A model generated the notes under the pieces. That model did not search any database, had not been told where the DNA came from, and saw nothing but the letters and a program-made list of their open reading frames with translations. Shown here piece after piece: positions 1-12,207 of a stretch of DNA of 64,000 nt (its first letter is position 1; the number at the start of each line of letters is the position of its first letter). A program made the position numbers and the translations under genes. Source of the DNA: Solen grandis (lineage: Eukaryota > Mollusca > Bivalvia > Adapedonta > Solenidae); assembly GCA_021229015.1 (NCBI GenBank), contig CM037781.1:65492035-65556034 (forward strand). Direction: 5' to 3'.

Positions 1-1338
1 TGGTAATGAACCATAAGATGATGCTACATACCAAATATCTAATCTCTAGGCCTTATGGATTCATAGAAGAAGATTTTTAAAGCTTTTCCTATATAACTCT
101 ATGTAAAACAAGTGACCCCTATTGCGGGGGCATTTATCACCGTTTGGCTATGATTTGAACAATCTTGGTAATGAACCATTAGATGATGCTACATATGAAA
201 TATCTAAGCTCTAGGCCTTATGGATTCATAGAAGAAGATTTTTAAAGTTTTTCCTATATAAATCTATGTTAAACAAGTGACCCCTGGTGCGGGGGCATTT
301 ATCACCATAGGGTCATGATTTGTACAATCTTGGTAATAAACCATAAGATGATGCTTCATACCAAATATCTAATCTCTAGGCCTTATGGATTCATAGAAGA
401 AGATTTTTAAAGATTTTCCTATATAACTCTATGTAAAACAAGTGACCCCTGGTGCGGGGTCATTTATCACCATAGGGCTATGATTTGACCAATCTTGGTA
501 ATGAACCATAAGATGATGCTACATACCAAATATCAAAGCTCTAGGCCTAATGGATTCATAGAAGAAGATTTTTAAAGTTTTTCCTATATAACTCTATGTA
601 AAACAAGTGACCCATGGTGCGGGGTCATTTATCACCATAGGGCATGATTTGACAATCTTGGTAATGAACCATAAGATGATGCTTCATACCAAATATCTAA
701 CTCTAGGCCTATGGATTCATAGAAGAAGATTTTTAAACATTTTCCTATATAACTCTATGTAAAACAAGTGACCCCTGGTGCGGGGGCATTTATCACCGTA
801 GGGCTATGATTTGAACAATCTTGGTAATGAACCATTAGATGATGCTACATACCAAATATCTAAGCTCTAGGCCTAATGGATTCATAGAAGAAGATTTTTA
901 AAGATTTTCCTATATAACTCTATGTAAAACAAGTGACCCCTGGTGCGGGGTCATTTATCACCGTAGGGCTATGATTTGTACAATCTTGGTAATGGCCCAT
1001 AAGATGATGCTACATACCAAATATCTAAGCTCTAGGCCTTGCAGTTTTGCAGAAGAAGATTTTCAAAGTTTGCATTTTTAAAATCTATTTTTAGCTCCTG
1101 TGACCTACTTTTTTAACCAATCTGAATAATTTGTACAACTTTGATAGAGGGCATCATAAGGATGATTCCTGTGAAGTTTGGTCAAAATCCCTTCAGCGGT
1201 TCATGAGGAGATGTTGTTTAAAGCAAATTGTTGACGACGGACGCACGCACGCACGCACGCACGCACGGACGACGGACGACGGACAAAAGGCGATCACAAT
1301 AGCTCACCATGAGCACGTTGTGCTCAGGTGAGCTAAAA
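1..1338 (+). mobile_element. Family A element, ~165 bp tandem core plus 3' terminus (5' end outside window)
   Basis: Seven head-to-tail units begin with TGGTAATGAACC or close variants at 1, 166, 331, 496, 659, 822 and 987, a spacing of 163-165 bp. They are followed by a CGCACGCACG-rich stretch (about 1238-1270) and a terminal hairpin, GAGCAC-GTT-GTGCTC, leading into CAGGTGAGCTAAAAA at about 1324-1338. The same terminus closes the elements at 17312, 26875, 43096 and 48940. No protein is encoded. Sequence right after the end matches family B, so this copy appears inserted in a B element. Confidence 0.8.
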
Positions 1339-2170
1339 ATGATATACCTTGGTAATCTGATACCCCTGAGTTGTTTATAAAATCTTAAATCAATCTTACC
1401 TCTAGTTACTGAGATATTAGCATAATAACACAGTGCATGCAAAACTTTCACTGAATTATCCAAGTTAGAAAGGGGTCATAACTCATAAACATATTAAGTC
1501 ATTACCATAAACTATGTCTGAGATATAAGCTAGATATAAGCTTGCATGTAAACTAGAAATGTGTCCCGAGGACACAGATGCCCGACGCGTCGTATTTTCC
1601 AAAACAAAGGCCAACACCCAGGTGCGCAAGTCATGTCCAGAGTAATATATCCATGAAGATTAAAGTCAGTAGCACAAACACCTTCAGAGTTACTGTGTCA
1701 CAGTTTTGGGATGGACGGATGGAGAAAGGCAAATCTATATGCCTCACTTTTTGGTGCTGGACATAAAAATGCACTGGCAAATGAAGAAGAGAGCACAGCA
1801 ATAAAAACTGGCCAATTAATATATCCATGAAGCTTCAAGTTTGTAATATTGGGGTTGTGGGTTCCATGAAATTAAAATTCAATATTTTTCCCAAACAAAG
1901 GCCCATAGTTCTGTCAATATCAATGTTGATCTGATAAAAAAAAAAAAAACCCAGGTGCATCCATGAAGTTTTAAGTTTAACAAATACTTACAGAGTTACA
2001 TGCGTCACAAGCATAAAATTCCATATTTTTACGGACATACGTACATAAATACAGACAGACAAACAAAGGCAAATCTGTATGCCCCCCACCCCACTTCCTT
2101 CAAGTCAATACCATAAATGATTGTTAAGATATAAGCGGGATAGTAGCTTGCATGCAAACTCCATTTTTTG
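1339..2170 (+). mobile_element. Family B remnant interrupted by a family G element (about 1548-2097)
   Basis: Bases 1339-1545 match the interior of the B element at about 11350-11560 (GATACCCC and GCATGCAAAACTTT landmarks). About 2098-2170 continues the B pattern (AAGTCAATACCATAAATG, then GCTTGCATGCAAAC). Between them is a segment starting with a GTGTCC-CGA-GGACAC hairpin followed by AGATGCCC, with two copies of a GGCAAATCT-TATGCC stretch. The same hairpin start is seen inverted at about 55093-55133, so I call it family G. Confidence 0.55.
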
Positions 2171-2239
2171 TTTAAAGTAAATCAGAAAACAGAAATGTTT
2201 ATAACATCTATTATTTTCAAACTTGGATTGCCCAATACT

Positions 2240-2890
2240 GAAATAGGATATATTAGATAAGGTAGCGCAAATGCCCTATCTGTTTGCTTGTTTGTTTGTC
2301 AGCAACTTTAACATTGGTCATAACTTGAAAACTATAAAAGGTATTGACATGAAACTTCATATAAGAATACAACGCGACTAGAAGAATTGACTAAGTACCA
2401 TTAACTATCTGAATTATCTTCCTCTTTAATTTTTATTTTTCAATTTTTAACAAAAGCATAACTCATGAACTATTCATGGTATTGACTTGAAACTTAGAAT
2501 ATAAATAAATGGTGAGATTTGGAAGTGTATAAACAAGAACCATAACTCTACCTTGATCATTTTTTAATTATCTTCCATACTTAATTTATAATGAATTTCA
2601 GTCCAGATAATAGCTTAATTACTTATACTTGAAAACTATGAAAAGTATTGACTTGAAACTTTATATATAACTAGATGACAACTAAGAAAGGTGCAGTGAC
2701 CAAGAACCAAAACTACCAAGTCTTTTTTTTTTTATTATCCCCCAATATTATTTTTTTCTATAAATATTTGTTGCGAGCAAAACTTATGAACAACAAAGTA
2801 AGGACATGGAACGTTAAATGTACGAGCAGTGCAGTAATCAAGAACCATAACTCTGCCTGATTGTATTTTGTATTATCTCCCTTTATTTCC
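2240..2890. repeat. Diverged tandem repeat, ~145-165 bp units
   Basis: The landmark GTATTGAC(A/T)TGAAACTT recurs near 2340, 2480 and 2648, and a weaker version near 2798, each followed by AAGAACCA(T/A)AACT-like text. A related fragment occurs at about 10830-10920. No coding potential is visible. Confidence 0.55.
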
Positions 2891-3700
2891 TATCAAACAG
2901 AACACAACTTGTCTAATTATTAATTTTCTGTAGGAAAATTCTTTACTTTCTATGATATAATGCACATTAATTCATTATAAGTGGCAAAAATCATCCCAGG
3001 AGTAGATGTTTTTTGCATGTCTATATAAATTGTTAAACAGAAACACTAGGTTTGATGTTATTCTGTACTCTAAAGGATCCCCTGGGATCAGATTTATATT
3101 TTTATAGGGCTTTCAAAGGGGTTTTACCACTTTTGAAAAAAATAATGGAGTAATCTGTGAAGAATGTTTATTTTATCATTACTTGAATTCTATTCATCTA
3201 GTTTGTAAAAATCATAAATAGTTTCACAGTCAAACACCTTTTTTAAAGTTGATGCCTTATCCAAAATTTATAGACTTGAATGCTTATCTTAAGTTCTTGT
3301 AGATCGTCCCTTACAGTTCAGCCTGAGGACACAAAAGTCCTCAGTTGACGTGTGTCGCCACGAGGAGGCACTGTATAGGGCTTGACCATGGAGAGGCTAT
3401 ATACTGGCAGGGGAAACTTATGTTCCTTTTTCACCAGAAACTGGTTAGCCAGCGGTGGAGGCTGAAGCACACCACACCAGACGCGTCACATGGCCCATTT
3501 TGACACACACACAATGCTCAGAAACTAGGGGACGTTATCAATCGAAATTGATATCTGTGAACCCTAAACACAGAGAACTCTTGAACTTTTATTTCTGAAC
3601 ATTGTGTGCCACTTTTTAAGACATTGACAGGTCTATGAATGAGCTGAAGAGGAAACATATATAATTATGAAAACAACAACAAAAAAGGGGGATAATAAGA
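2891..3700. other. No recognisable gene
   Basis: AT-rich sequence. About 3320-3540 is less AT-rich and carries short self-complementary stretches (for example GGAC-ACAAAA-GTCC), possibly an old repeat fragment, but I recognise nothing. Confidence 0.4.
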
Positions 3701-3800
3701 NNNNNNNNNNNNNNNNNNNNNNNNNNNNNNNNNNNNNNNNNNNNNNNNNNNNNNNNNNNNNNNNNNNNNNNNNNNNNNNNNNNNNNNNNNNNNNNNNNNN
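3701..3800. other. Assembly gap (100 N)
   Basis: Exactly 100 N, the usual placeholder for a gap of unknown size. Sequence on the two sides may not be truly adjacent. Confidence 0.99.
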
Positions 3801-3908
3801 AATTTACCATTAAAATTGGTAAGGTTTAACTGTTGTTTTCTGCACATCAGGCTTTATGTGGTACCCAGTGAGGTTGTCAAATGGTGTATATATGAGGGAA
3901 AGGGTTAA
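3801..3908 (+). mobile_element. Right half of a piggyBac-like MITE, cut by the gap
   Basis: This segment matches the right part of the complete MITE at 50670-50911, including TAAGGTTTAACTG, GCAGATCAGG/GCACATCAGG and the terminal ATGAGGGAAAGGGTTAA. The TTAA at 3905-3908 is the target-site duplication of that class. The left half would fall in the adjoining gap. Confidence 0.7.
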
Positions 3909-4294
3909 GTAAGCATGTTTAAGCCATAAGGAAATACTTATAATTATGACCTTAAGAAATGTACATTCACCATCATCAACCAAATTTAAAAAAAAATCTT
4001 GATCTCATATATTCTCCTCTACAATTATGTGTTCCTTTTTATGTGAATATATTTTACAATGTTCTTTTGTTATTTTACAAGGTTCTTTTGTTATTTTATC
4101 AATAAAAAAGAAATTCAAAATGCGTTTTTCATAAACGTCCCATTTTAGCTGTTAAGACTTTATAAAATACTAATTTTAATCTTTCCTTATGTTATATAAT
4201 TTATTTCATGGTGGTTAACAGTGCACTAGTTAATTTTAACCGAAACAGCCTCAATACAAGCTATAATTGTCTTCAATGCCTATACATCAAGACC
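3909..4294. other. No recognisable feature
   Basis: AT-rich intergenic sequence; nothing recognised on either strand. Confidence 0.4.
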
Positions 4295-4333
4295 CCTCAG
4301 GTGAGCGATATAGGGCCTTACGACCCTCTTGTT
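4295..4333 (-). repeat. Inverted family A 5' terminus
   Basis: Read on the minus strand this is AACAAGAG, a hairpin GGGTCGTAAGGCCC-like block, then GCTCACCTGAG: the 5' end seen at 16182, 25500, 42526 and 47543. It abuts a forward-oriented A core, forming a head-to-head junction. Confidence 0.65.
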
Positions 4334-4902
4334 TCTATATAAGCCTATGTAAAATGAGGTGACCCCTAGGCGGGGCCAAATTTGACCCCAGGGCCATGAT
4401 TTGAACAAACTTGGTAGAGATCCACTAGACAATGCTACACACCAAATATCTTAACTCTATGCCTTTTGGTTTCTGATAAGAAGATTTTTCAAGTTTTTTT
4501 TTTACCTTTATTAGCCTATGTTAAATCATGTGACCCCTGGGTCGGGGCCATTTTTGACCCCAGGGTCATAATTTGAACAATCTTGGTAGAGAGTCATAAG
4601 ATCATGCTACATAACAAAAATCAAAAAGCTAGGCCTTGTGGTTTCGGAGAAGAAGATTTTTAAAATTTTCATTTTTAAAATCTATTTTTAGCTCCTGTGA
4701 CCTAGATTTCTGACCAATCAAAATAATTTTAACAACTTTGGTAAAGGGCCCCATATTGAACATTCCAGTGAAGTTTTATCAAAATCCAGTGAGTAGTTTA
4801 GAAGAAGATGTTGTTTAAAGAAATTGTTGACGACGGACGCACGCACGAACGGACGACGGACAAAAGGCGATCACAAAAGCTCACCATGAGCACGATGTGC
4901 AC
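4334..4902 (+). mobile_element. Family A element, truncated at its 3' tip
   Basis: It holds core units like those of A at 16182-17312 (GTGACCCCTGGG, TTGACCCCAGGGTCAT) and the A tail up to the hairpin GAGCAC-GA-TGTGCAC. The final CAGGTGAGCTAAAAA is missing and family B sequence follows directly, suggesting insertion into B followed by loss of the tip. Confidence 0.65.
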
Positions 4903-5117
4903 GTTAAAAAGGGGCCATAATTTACATTAAATTAAGTCAAGAGTTATCTGCCTTGGTTATCTGATGCCCCTGAACATATCAACTTCAAAAGTCAAAACCA
5001 TTATTGGTTATTGAGATACAAGCTTGCATGCAAAACTTTAACCAAACGTTGCGACGCCGACGCCGACGCAAGGATGAATGCAATAGCTCTCATATTCTTT
5101 GAGTAGTCGAGCTGAAA
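4903..5117 (+). mobile_element. Family B element, 3' part
   Basis: The segment starts inside the B consensus (AAAAAGGGGCCATAATTTA) and runs through the CGACGCCGACGC stretch to the terminal TAGTCGAGCTGAAAAG, matching the B ends at 12207 and 38656. Confidence 0.7.
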
Positions 5118-8100
5118 AGTAGTCAAGCCAAATAATAACAAATGGTAATAATTTTATACTTTTCAAAGATCCATCCTTCATAGTGAGCGCAGCTCGAGAT
5201 GGACCGAAGGCCCGGCTCACGAAGCGAGATCTACAGTAACGCGTATTTTTTGTTCAAATATTAACGCTTTGAAAACTTTCGTCAGAAATGATTACCACTG
5301 GAGGAATCGTACATGCATGGATTATTTCCCTCGATAAATTCAACTGCTATGTAGATGCTAAATTACGATTGGTAAAAAAACACAAAGCCAGTCGATAAGT
5401 TCGTTTAACACGTAATGAGGTTGTATTCATTTTTCGCGTAATTTTATAATACTTTAATGATTAAAAACGTTTACATGATGTATGCTGTTGTTTTTTTCTC
5501 TGTACGTAAAACAGACCTCTATTCACCCCGTTTTTTACGTAATACAGAAGTACTAAAGTCTCGGTCTGTAAAGAAAAAAAAGACATTTTAAAGGACATGA
5601 ATATTTTTTAAAACCGATTCATTTAGAAAGTCTACAGTGTAGTGCACACTACGTACAACTGCCTACGTCATAAATTACATGGTGTCACTGTGGCATTTAT
5701 AATTAAACAACATGCATAGACCTCTAAGGTTCTTCTCGAAAATCTTTTGGATCTAATGGTATCTATATTTTGCTTTATCATTATCATTTCTAATAAATAT
5801 TATGCATCTACATGTATATTTAAGATCTCTCCCTCTCTCTCTCATTAATAAAGTAAATCAAGCTCCAAAAGATTTTCAGACAGAATCATATATTTAAGAT
5901 GTAGTTTATGTATGTATGTATGTATGTTGTTTAGATATATTTCATCTATGATCCAAAGTCCAAATAAGACCCACATGTTCTCTTTCTCCATTTTTCTCCC
6001 CTTCTTTTTACAAAGCAAACAAAATTCCACTCATAAAATTTATATTTCAACCCTGAAATAATCATATGGTTATTTTGTATGTAGGTCATTTATATGCATG
6101 GGCTTGGTTAAAGTAATATGATGTAATTTTGGTCATGTTATGGGTAAAACACACAATTCCTTCATATAAATTTGAACGAAGGTTCTTTTAATGCTTGTTA
6201 ATCTAGTGACCATCTGTTTATGTTTATGTCTTTTTCTTTTTTTTAACTCGTCTTTTTAGATTAAATCAAGTCTACATTATTTACAGAGATATCAACTGTT
6301 AACAAGTATTGTATATAAGGCTTATCCTATCCAGGTTGATGTGTTCATATTTATTCATAAAGTGTGAGGATTAATTGAATTAATTTATGTTCTGCAAAAT
6401 GCAGGACTTCTTTTCTTTCTTTTTTTTCTCGGGGATGGGGAGGTTTGTCTAGCCATCGATCATATAACTTATCAGGGAGGGACCATATTTGTATTATCGA
6501 GCTACGTACATTAACGCGATATTTTACATCGAGCTTGATGAACACCAATAATTTGCAAATTTGATTGATCCTTGATTCTTGTTTCCATACTGTAATTTTC
6601 TTCTTTTTTTTTCTTTCATTCATTTAATAAAAAGGTACCGAATTAATATCGTTTTCACTTACGTTATTTATTTTTTTTTCAAACCACCCGTTACATATAC
6701 CGATAACTCTCAGCTAGCAGACGATGACAGATTTATGTAAGCCAACCGCTGCCATGCATTCAGTGAATGTGACCATTAACAATTGCAATCTGGTACCCAG
6801 CTTGCATTCTATACACTGATATAAAACGGATGCAACTGCTCACGCTAACGACTATTGGGTTCACTGAACAAACCACAGTTCCTAATATAGTGCAGGTTTG
6901 ATACACTTCTCAACAATCCTATATACGGACGTCATTGAAAGCAAAATTCACATTTGATAATTTGATAATTATCACAATACAGCATGCCCATATATTCCTT
7001 TTTTTATATTAACCTATACAATTGTAGGGCTCCCTATATAAAGGGGAACAAAGCTCAGGAAAACAGCAATTGTATCCCCACTTACAAAACTCAGCAGGTA
7101 CCCTGTAATGAAATGACCACAATGAGATGTTTCTCGATCTCATTTGGATCATCTTAAATCTTACACACCAATGTGTGCTGTTATGAAGAAAACATAACTT
7201 CAAGTCAAGACAGAATATAACCTGCGTTCGCTTCGAGGCTTTGCCTTTTACATATTATAGGTAAGTAAAGTGGATAAGTTTGGACCAAATCCCTTCTGTT
7301 GGTAGAGCTGTCAAGGGCCATATTTTGGTGGAATCGTGCACTTTGTGTTAAAAGCATCAAACTTGGCACACATATGAAACATCCTCAACTGATTATTTTA
7401 GATATATTACCCAAAATCAGCAGCGCCCCCTGGTGACCATGTCGGCCATTTTTCAAAATGGTCGCCAGAATAGCCGACATTTTTTTTAAATGTTTTTTGT
7501 TTTTTTATATCTATTTAACTATATGTAGTAAACTCATATTTTTGGTGTAGTTTAGGTTGAGTTGTTCAAAATGTTCTGCTTACACAACTGTAATCTAGAA
7601 AAAAAGTGTCAAAGGTTCATAATCCTTAAAAGTTCCGGAAAAGCACAAAATCCTGCCTTCGTGCAAGCCTCATGTGAAGGCAAACAGTGTAAATATTTAA
7701 ACCAAATCTCTTCCGGTACCTCAAAAGAGTTGCGATCACAAGGTTCTGCTAACAGACGGACGACTAATACGACCCTTTGGGCGTTTAAAATGGTCGATGC
7801 CTTACTTTTCTAATGAACCCTTATAGATTATGCATGCAAGTGTACTCTGGGGAATAGCAATTGTCCAGTGTTGTATGAAGCATGGGAAAACGGTGAGTTA
7901 GCACTTTATACAATCTACAAAACTACCAACATATATCCTCGCCCAGTCGTCAGATGGAACCGGAACTGGATAAGGGTATCATATAATAGCTCCAGGTTGC
8001 TTCGGAGATCAGGTGGGGTAGAATCTGTCGATCTTAGAATTATCTTTTTTTCTCTCGCAACAAACGACTTAAATGTCTTACTTTATTGAACAAATTATGT

Positions 8101-8430
8101 GCTTGTATTATTGTTATTATTATTATTGTCGTTGTTGTTGTTACTTGGAATAAAGTCATTTTCCTTGTTCAGGTTTTCTATGCATAGTAAGATAATGCTA
8201 AAACACGCACGCAGAGTGGACGATGACAACATCCCCAAACCTCTTATTTCACCCAATATTTACGTTTCTAATGTACATTATGATGTGTCACCCCCGTGAT
8301 ATTTGTTTTCTCTAACAATCCTCATATAAAAACAGAATTCATTCGATTTGGGGCTGTGTTCATGACACATACATACTGAGTATAGACCATTATATAGGTT
8401 TATCTTATTTTTTCTTTTTCTTTCAATCAA
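5118..8430. other. No recognisable gene; AT-rich with simple repeats
   Basis: Open frames here are short and show no known domain. There is a CT run near 5827-5843 and short TATG repeats near 5908-5926. About 7260-7560 includes AGCGCCCCCTGGTGACC, which looks like a dispersed repeat but has no second copy in this window. About 8101-8140 is TTA/TTG-rich simple sequence. Confidence 0.4.
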
Positions 8431-8682
8431 AATTATGGAATGGTAAAGCCAGAATACAGTCTGTAAAAATAGATCTCTCTCTCTCTCTCTCTCTTTATAT
8501 ATATATATTCAATGTCTTTGTGTAAAGTTCATCAGGTGTTGTTTTGTTGTTGAAATGCGAATAATTACATATAATGTGTTATGAAAGAAGGCTATGATTT
8601 ATACGAGATTGTTTTTCAACAACAAACAAAACACCAGATGAACTTTACACAAAGACATTGAATTTTACCATTCCATTACAGT
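8431..8682. repeat. Long inverted repeat with a microsatellite inside the left arm
   Basis: Left arm: TGGAATGGTAAA (about 8437) and, after a (CT)n(TA)n block, ATTCAATGTCTTTGTGTAAA (about 8508). Right arm: the reverse complement of both pieces side by side (about 8617-8678). The right arm is continuous, so the CT/TA block is extra material in the left arm. The loop is about 60 bp. It may be a foldback-type MITE or a hairpin insertion. Confidence 0.75.
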
Positions 8683-10604
8683 TTTTATACAACGTAAATG
8701 TGCTAATAACACATACATGCATGCGTATATTGGTTTCTTTTGACTGTGGACCCATGTGCCGAGGAAATTTCCATAGCCTCACACTGGGTAACCATATAAA
8801 TATATATTGAGAGAAAGAAGAGGGCCACAGTGGCCCTTAACAGTTTACCTGGCCACATGTTTCATAGAAGTTGTGTTATATTGGCCAGCTGGTCCCTGGT
8901 GGATTGTAACTAAAACTGAACTTTCCCTGTGTTTAAGACTATACACTAATACAGCAAAAATTAATTCATTACAGGAAGACTTTCAAAAACAAGAATGCTC
9001 TCTGGAACACACGTGTCACCTGCTGAAGCGTGACGGAAAAAGGCGACGGAAAAGTGATCCCTATGTGTCACCTCTGCTTACAGCATGATATGGCATAAGC
9101 AGCATGTAGCATTACGTTCTTTACATCTTACATGTGTAAGGGAAATTCTATGGGCCTGACTCTAGCATGCTCTTTCACATGTTAATTTCAACTCTTCATG
9201 GTGATTCCACATGGCAAGTTTCATCAAAATAGCAGTATCAAACATTTTGACAGATTGACGGATTTCAGTATTCTTAACTTGCTATGATTCATTCCACTAA
9301 AATTATACTTCGATACTTTTTATACGTTTCCCTATTCTCGAGGTTAATGGGGAATAACTTGTTCCATTTGAAGTACTGTATCGTATTACTATTAACAGTT
9401 AATAAAACATCCTTCAACAATTTCGTTGGAATCCAGTTTTGCCACGTCACCAAAACGTTCACTTTGTCCTCCTAGAGCCATGATTTTGCTCTTCAGAATA
9501 CCAAAGGCTTAAATGCTTTCTAACTATCTAACGGCCAGTGGGACTTTATTTCAGAATAGTAATGATATTAGCATTTTATTTTTTATTATATTTTTTTCTT
9601 TTTGTTAATTTTTAGTGTCTAAGAGAGACAACTCAATTTTTATCTAAATAATGAAAAGTTTGGGTTATATCCCTTAAATAATAAATTGGACTCGGTAGAG
9701 AATAATGAACTAATGATATCATTTGTGCCAAATCAAATTAAATTCTGACCGCTAGTTATAAATTTTATAAATGAAATTGGTAAACATAACGATCGCAACC
9801 GTTCGGAATTTGGTTCCCTGCTTGCACACTATAAATGTTACGGACTTTTAACAGAAAGTTCTGTACGAACCAAATTGATTCTATATCTATTCATGAGGAC
9901 CATAAGAGGGTTTCAATTTCTGCAGATAGGCTACAGGGGAGAATCCATTGGAGATGCATATCGTTGACGACCGTCAACGCACAAGAGACGGCCACGGATG
10001 CCAAGTGATCACAACAGGTCATCTTGAGCACAAAGCTTAAAAAAAAAACAGGTTAAGGGAAATGAAGAGCGTATGAATATAAGTGATACAGGGCGTTTCA
10101 TAATTTCTGATACTTTCAAATGGATACCTTTTCTTTAAGACGACAGATAGCAATACATTTTTTGCATCAAAAGCATCAAGTGACTTTACCATTTTACCTG
10201 TATGGTCTTTTACGGGAAAACATGACGCCAAGCATGAAGTTGTCAAATTTATTTTTCAAGATTGTGCTATCCAATGAAAAGAGCCAGGAAATCATAAAAT
10301 TGTACCACGACAGCGGTTTCTTATTTTTTCTGTAACCAGGTTGCTATGACCACCTAAAGTAAGAGACAAGAGTAAGCTGACTGCAAGTAAAAGTTGTGAA
10401 AAGATTTGAGGACTACGAAAGAGTGTCAGACCAATTTCATAAAATGCGTTGAGATGCTGTGATATTATAATAGAGGTCATTTTGAGTGCATGCTGTAAAT
10501 TTAGCGGTTTTACAAACGTTGATACTTACAATATTGTTGATAACTGAAAGCTACAAAATATCAAATGCATAAAAATTAAAACAATTCCCAGAAAAAAAGA
10601 TACT
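8683..10604. other. No recognisable gene; small repeat fragment near 9005-9090
   Basis: About 9013-9086 (GTGTCACCTGCTGAAGCG then GTGATCCCTATGTGTCACC) matches about 46398-46496 and, partly, about 10605-10690, so it is a dispersed repeat. The rest is AT-rich and unrecognised. Confidence 0.4.
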
Positions 10605-10895
10605 AATTGTGTCACCTGCTCTAAGCAAAGGTGACACATAGGGATAAACTTTTCCGTCTGTCTGTTACACTTTTTCGGTCACTCTTCTTTATTCTGCAAT
10701 ACATTCTATTGGAATAAAATTACATTTATAGACAGCTTGACATGGAATTGTCATGCACAAGATCCATAATTTGTGGGGGGCTGGGGGTTGTTTTTTTGTT
10801 GTTTTTTTTTGGGGGGGGGCAGTGATTGAGAACCATAACTCTACCAAGTTTTTTTTTATAATTTTTGAGGGGGGCAAGAACTCATAAACAAGATA
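10605..10895. repeat. Dispersed repeat fragments
   Basis: A hairpin with arms GTGTCACCT...AGGTGACAC lies at about 10611-10638 and belongs to the family at 9013 and 46398. About 10830-10895 resembles the array at 2240-2890 (AACCATAACTCTACCAAG). Confidence 0.5.
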
Positions 10896-11045
10896 GTAAG
10901 GACTTGAAACTTGAAACATAACATGATAGCAAGTAAGTAGGAGCAGTAAGGACTTGAAACTTGAAACATAACATGATAGCAAGTAAGTAGGAGCAGTAAG
11001 GACTTGAAACTTGAAACATAACATGATAGCAAGTAAGTAGGAGCA
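10896..11045. repeat. Tandem repeat, three 50 bp copies
   Basis: Three copies beginning GTAAGGACTTGAAACTTGAA at 10896, 10946 and 10996 read identically over 50 bp. Their identity points to a recent expansion. Similar single-copy text occurs in the older array near 2798. Confidence 0.95.
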
Positions 11046-11231
11046 GTGCAGTAATAATATGATAATGAAACAGAACTCTGTTGGGTTATCCATTTCTTTA
11101 TGGCGTAAAGTCTATATATTTGACTTACTTCTTCCACTCATGCATGGCTTTCAGCTGACATCAATTATTTGACATCTGACCTGCTCAGACAGGGGCATAG
11201 TGTTTTTCGAACACATCTTTTTCTATTAAAA

Positions 11232-12207
11232 AACAAGAGCTGTCAGAGGACAGCACGCTTGGCTATTCAAAATGCTTGTTGGTAAATCAAATGAAATATA
11301 TTTCAATTCTTGCCCTTCACATACCCTGTATATAATAATAGTCAAAACTGATATACCTTGATAATCTGATACCCCTTTATATTTTTATTAAGTCTAAAAT
11401 CAATTCCATGTCTAGTTACTGAGACATAAGCATAATAACACTGTGCATGCAAAACTTTAACCAAGAATCCAAGTTAGAAAAGGGCCATAATTTCTATATA
11501 CCTCAGTCCAAAAGTTATCCTCCTTAGTTTTCTGATGCCCCTGATAACACTCCTTAAATTTCTGAGATATAAGCTGGAAATTAGCTTGAATGCAAAACTT
11601 TAACCAAAACTTCTAAGTTAAAAAGGGGTCATAATTTGTAATATATTCCATCAATTTTATCTTCCTTGAAAGTATGATACCCCTTAACATATTAAAGATG
11701 TTTCAAATCAATTGCATGCCTGGATACTGAGATATAAGCATGAGAGTACCTTGCATGCAAAACTTTAACTAAAATTTCTAAGTTAAAAAGGGGCCATAAT
11801 TTGTAATATATTCCATCAAAAGTTATCTACCTTTGCTATCTGATACCCCTAAACATATTCATAAACTTTCAAGTCAATACAATGAATGGTTACTGAGATA
11901 CAAGCTGGATAGTAGCTTGCATGCAAAACTTAAACCAAATTTTCTATTGCATGCAAAACTTTAATCAAAATTTCTAAGTTAAAAACGGGCCATAATTTAT
12001 ATAAAATTCAGTCAAGTGTTATCTACCTTGGTTATCTGCCCCTGAACATATTTACAAACTTTCAAGTCAATACCATAAATGGTTATTGAGATATCAGGTT
12101 GATAGTAACTTGCATGCAAAACTTTAACCAAAAGCTGCAATGCCAATGCCTACGCCGACGCAAGGGCGACTACAATAGCTTTTATTTTCTTTGAAAAGTC
12201 AAGCTAA
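11232..12207 (+). mobile_element. Family B element, near complete
   Basis: The 5' end is AACAAGAG followed by the hairpin GCTGTC-AGAG-GACAGC and a subterminal GCTTGGCTATTC. The 3' end carries the matching inverted GAAAAGTCAAGC followed by TAA (the other B copies read GCTCGACTATTC and GAATAGTCGAGC). The interior holds several related ~150 bp blocks with GGGCCATAATTT and GCATGCAAAACTTTAA. It is non-coding. The last bases overlap the first bases of the C element that follows. Confidence 0.8.

Noticed and set aside
1..1150. Regular ~165 bp array as a CRISPR-like or centromeric array
   Set aside because: Units are contiguous without unique spacers and lie within a dispersed element with defined ends in a eukaryotic genome.
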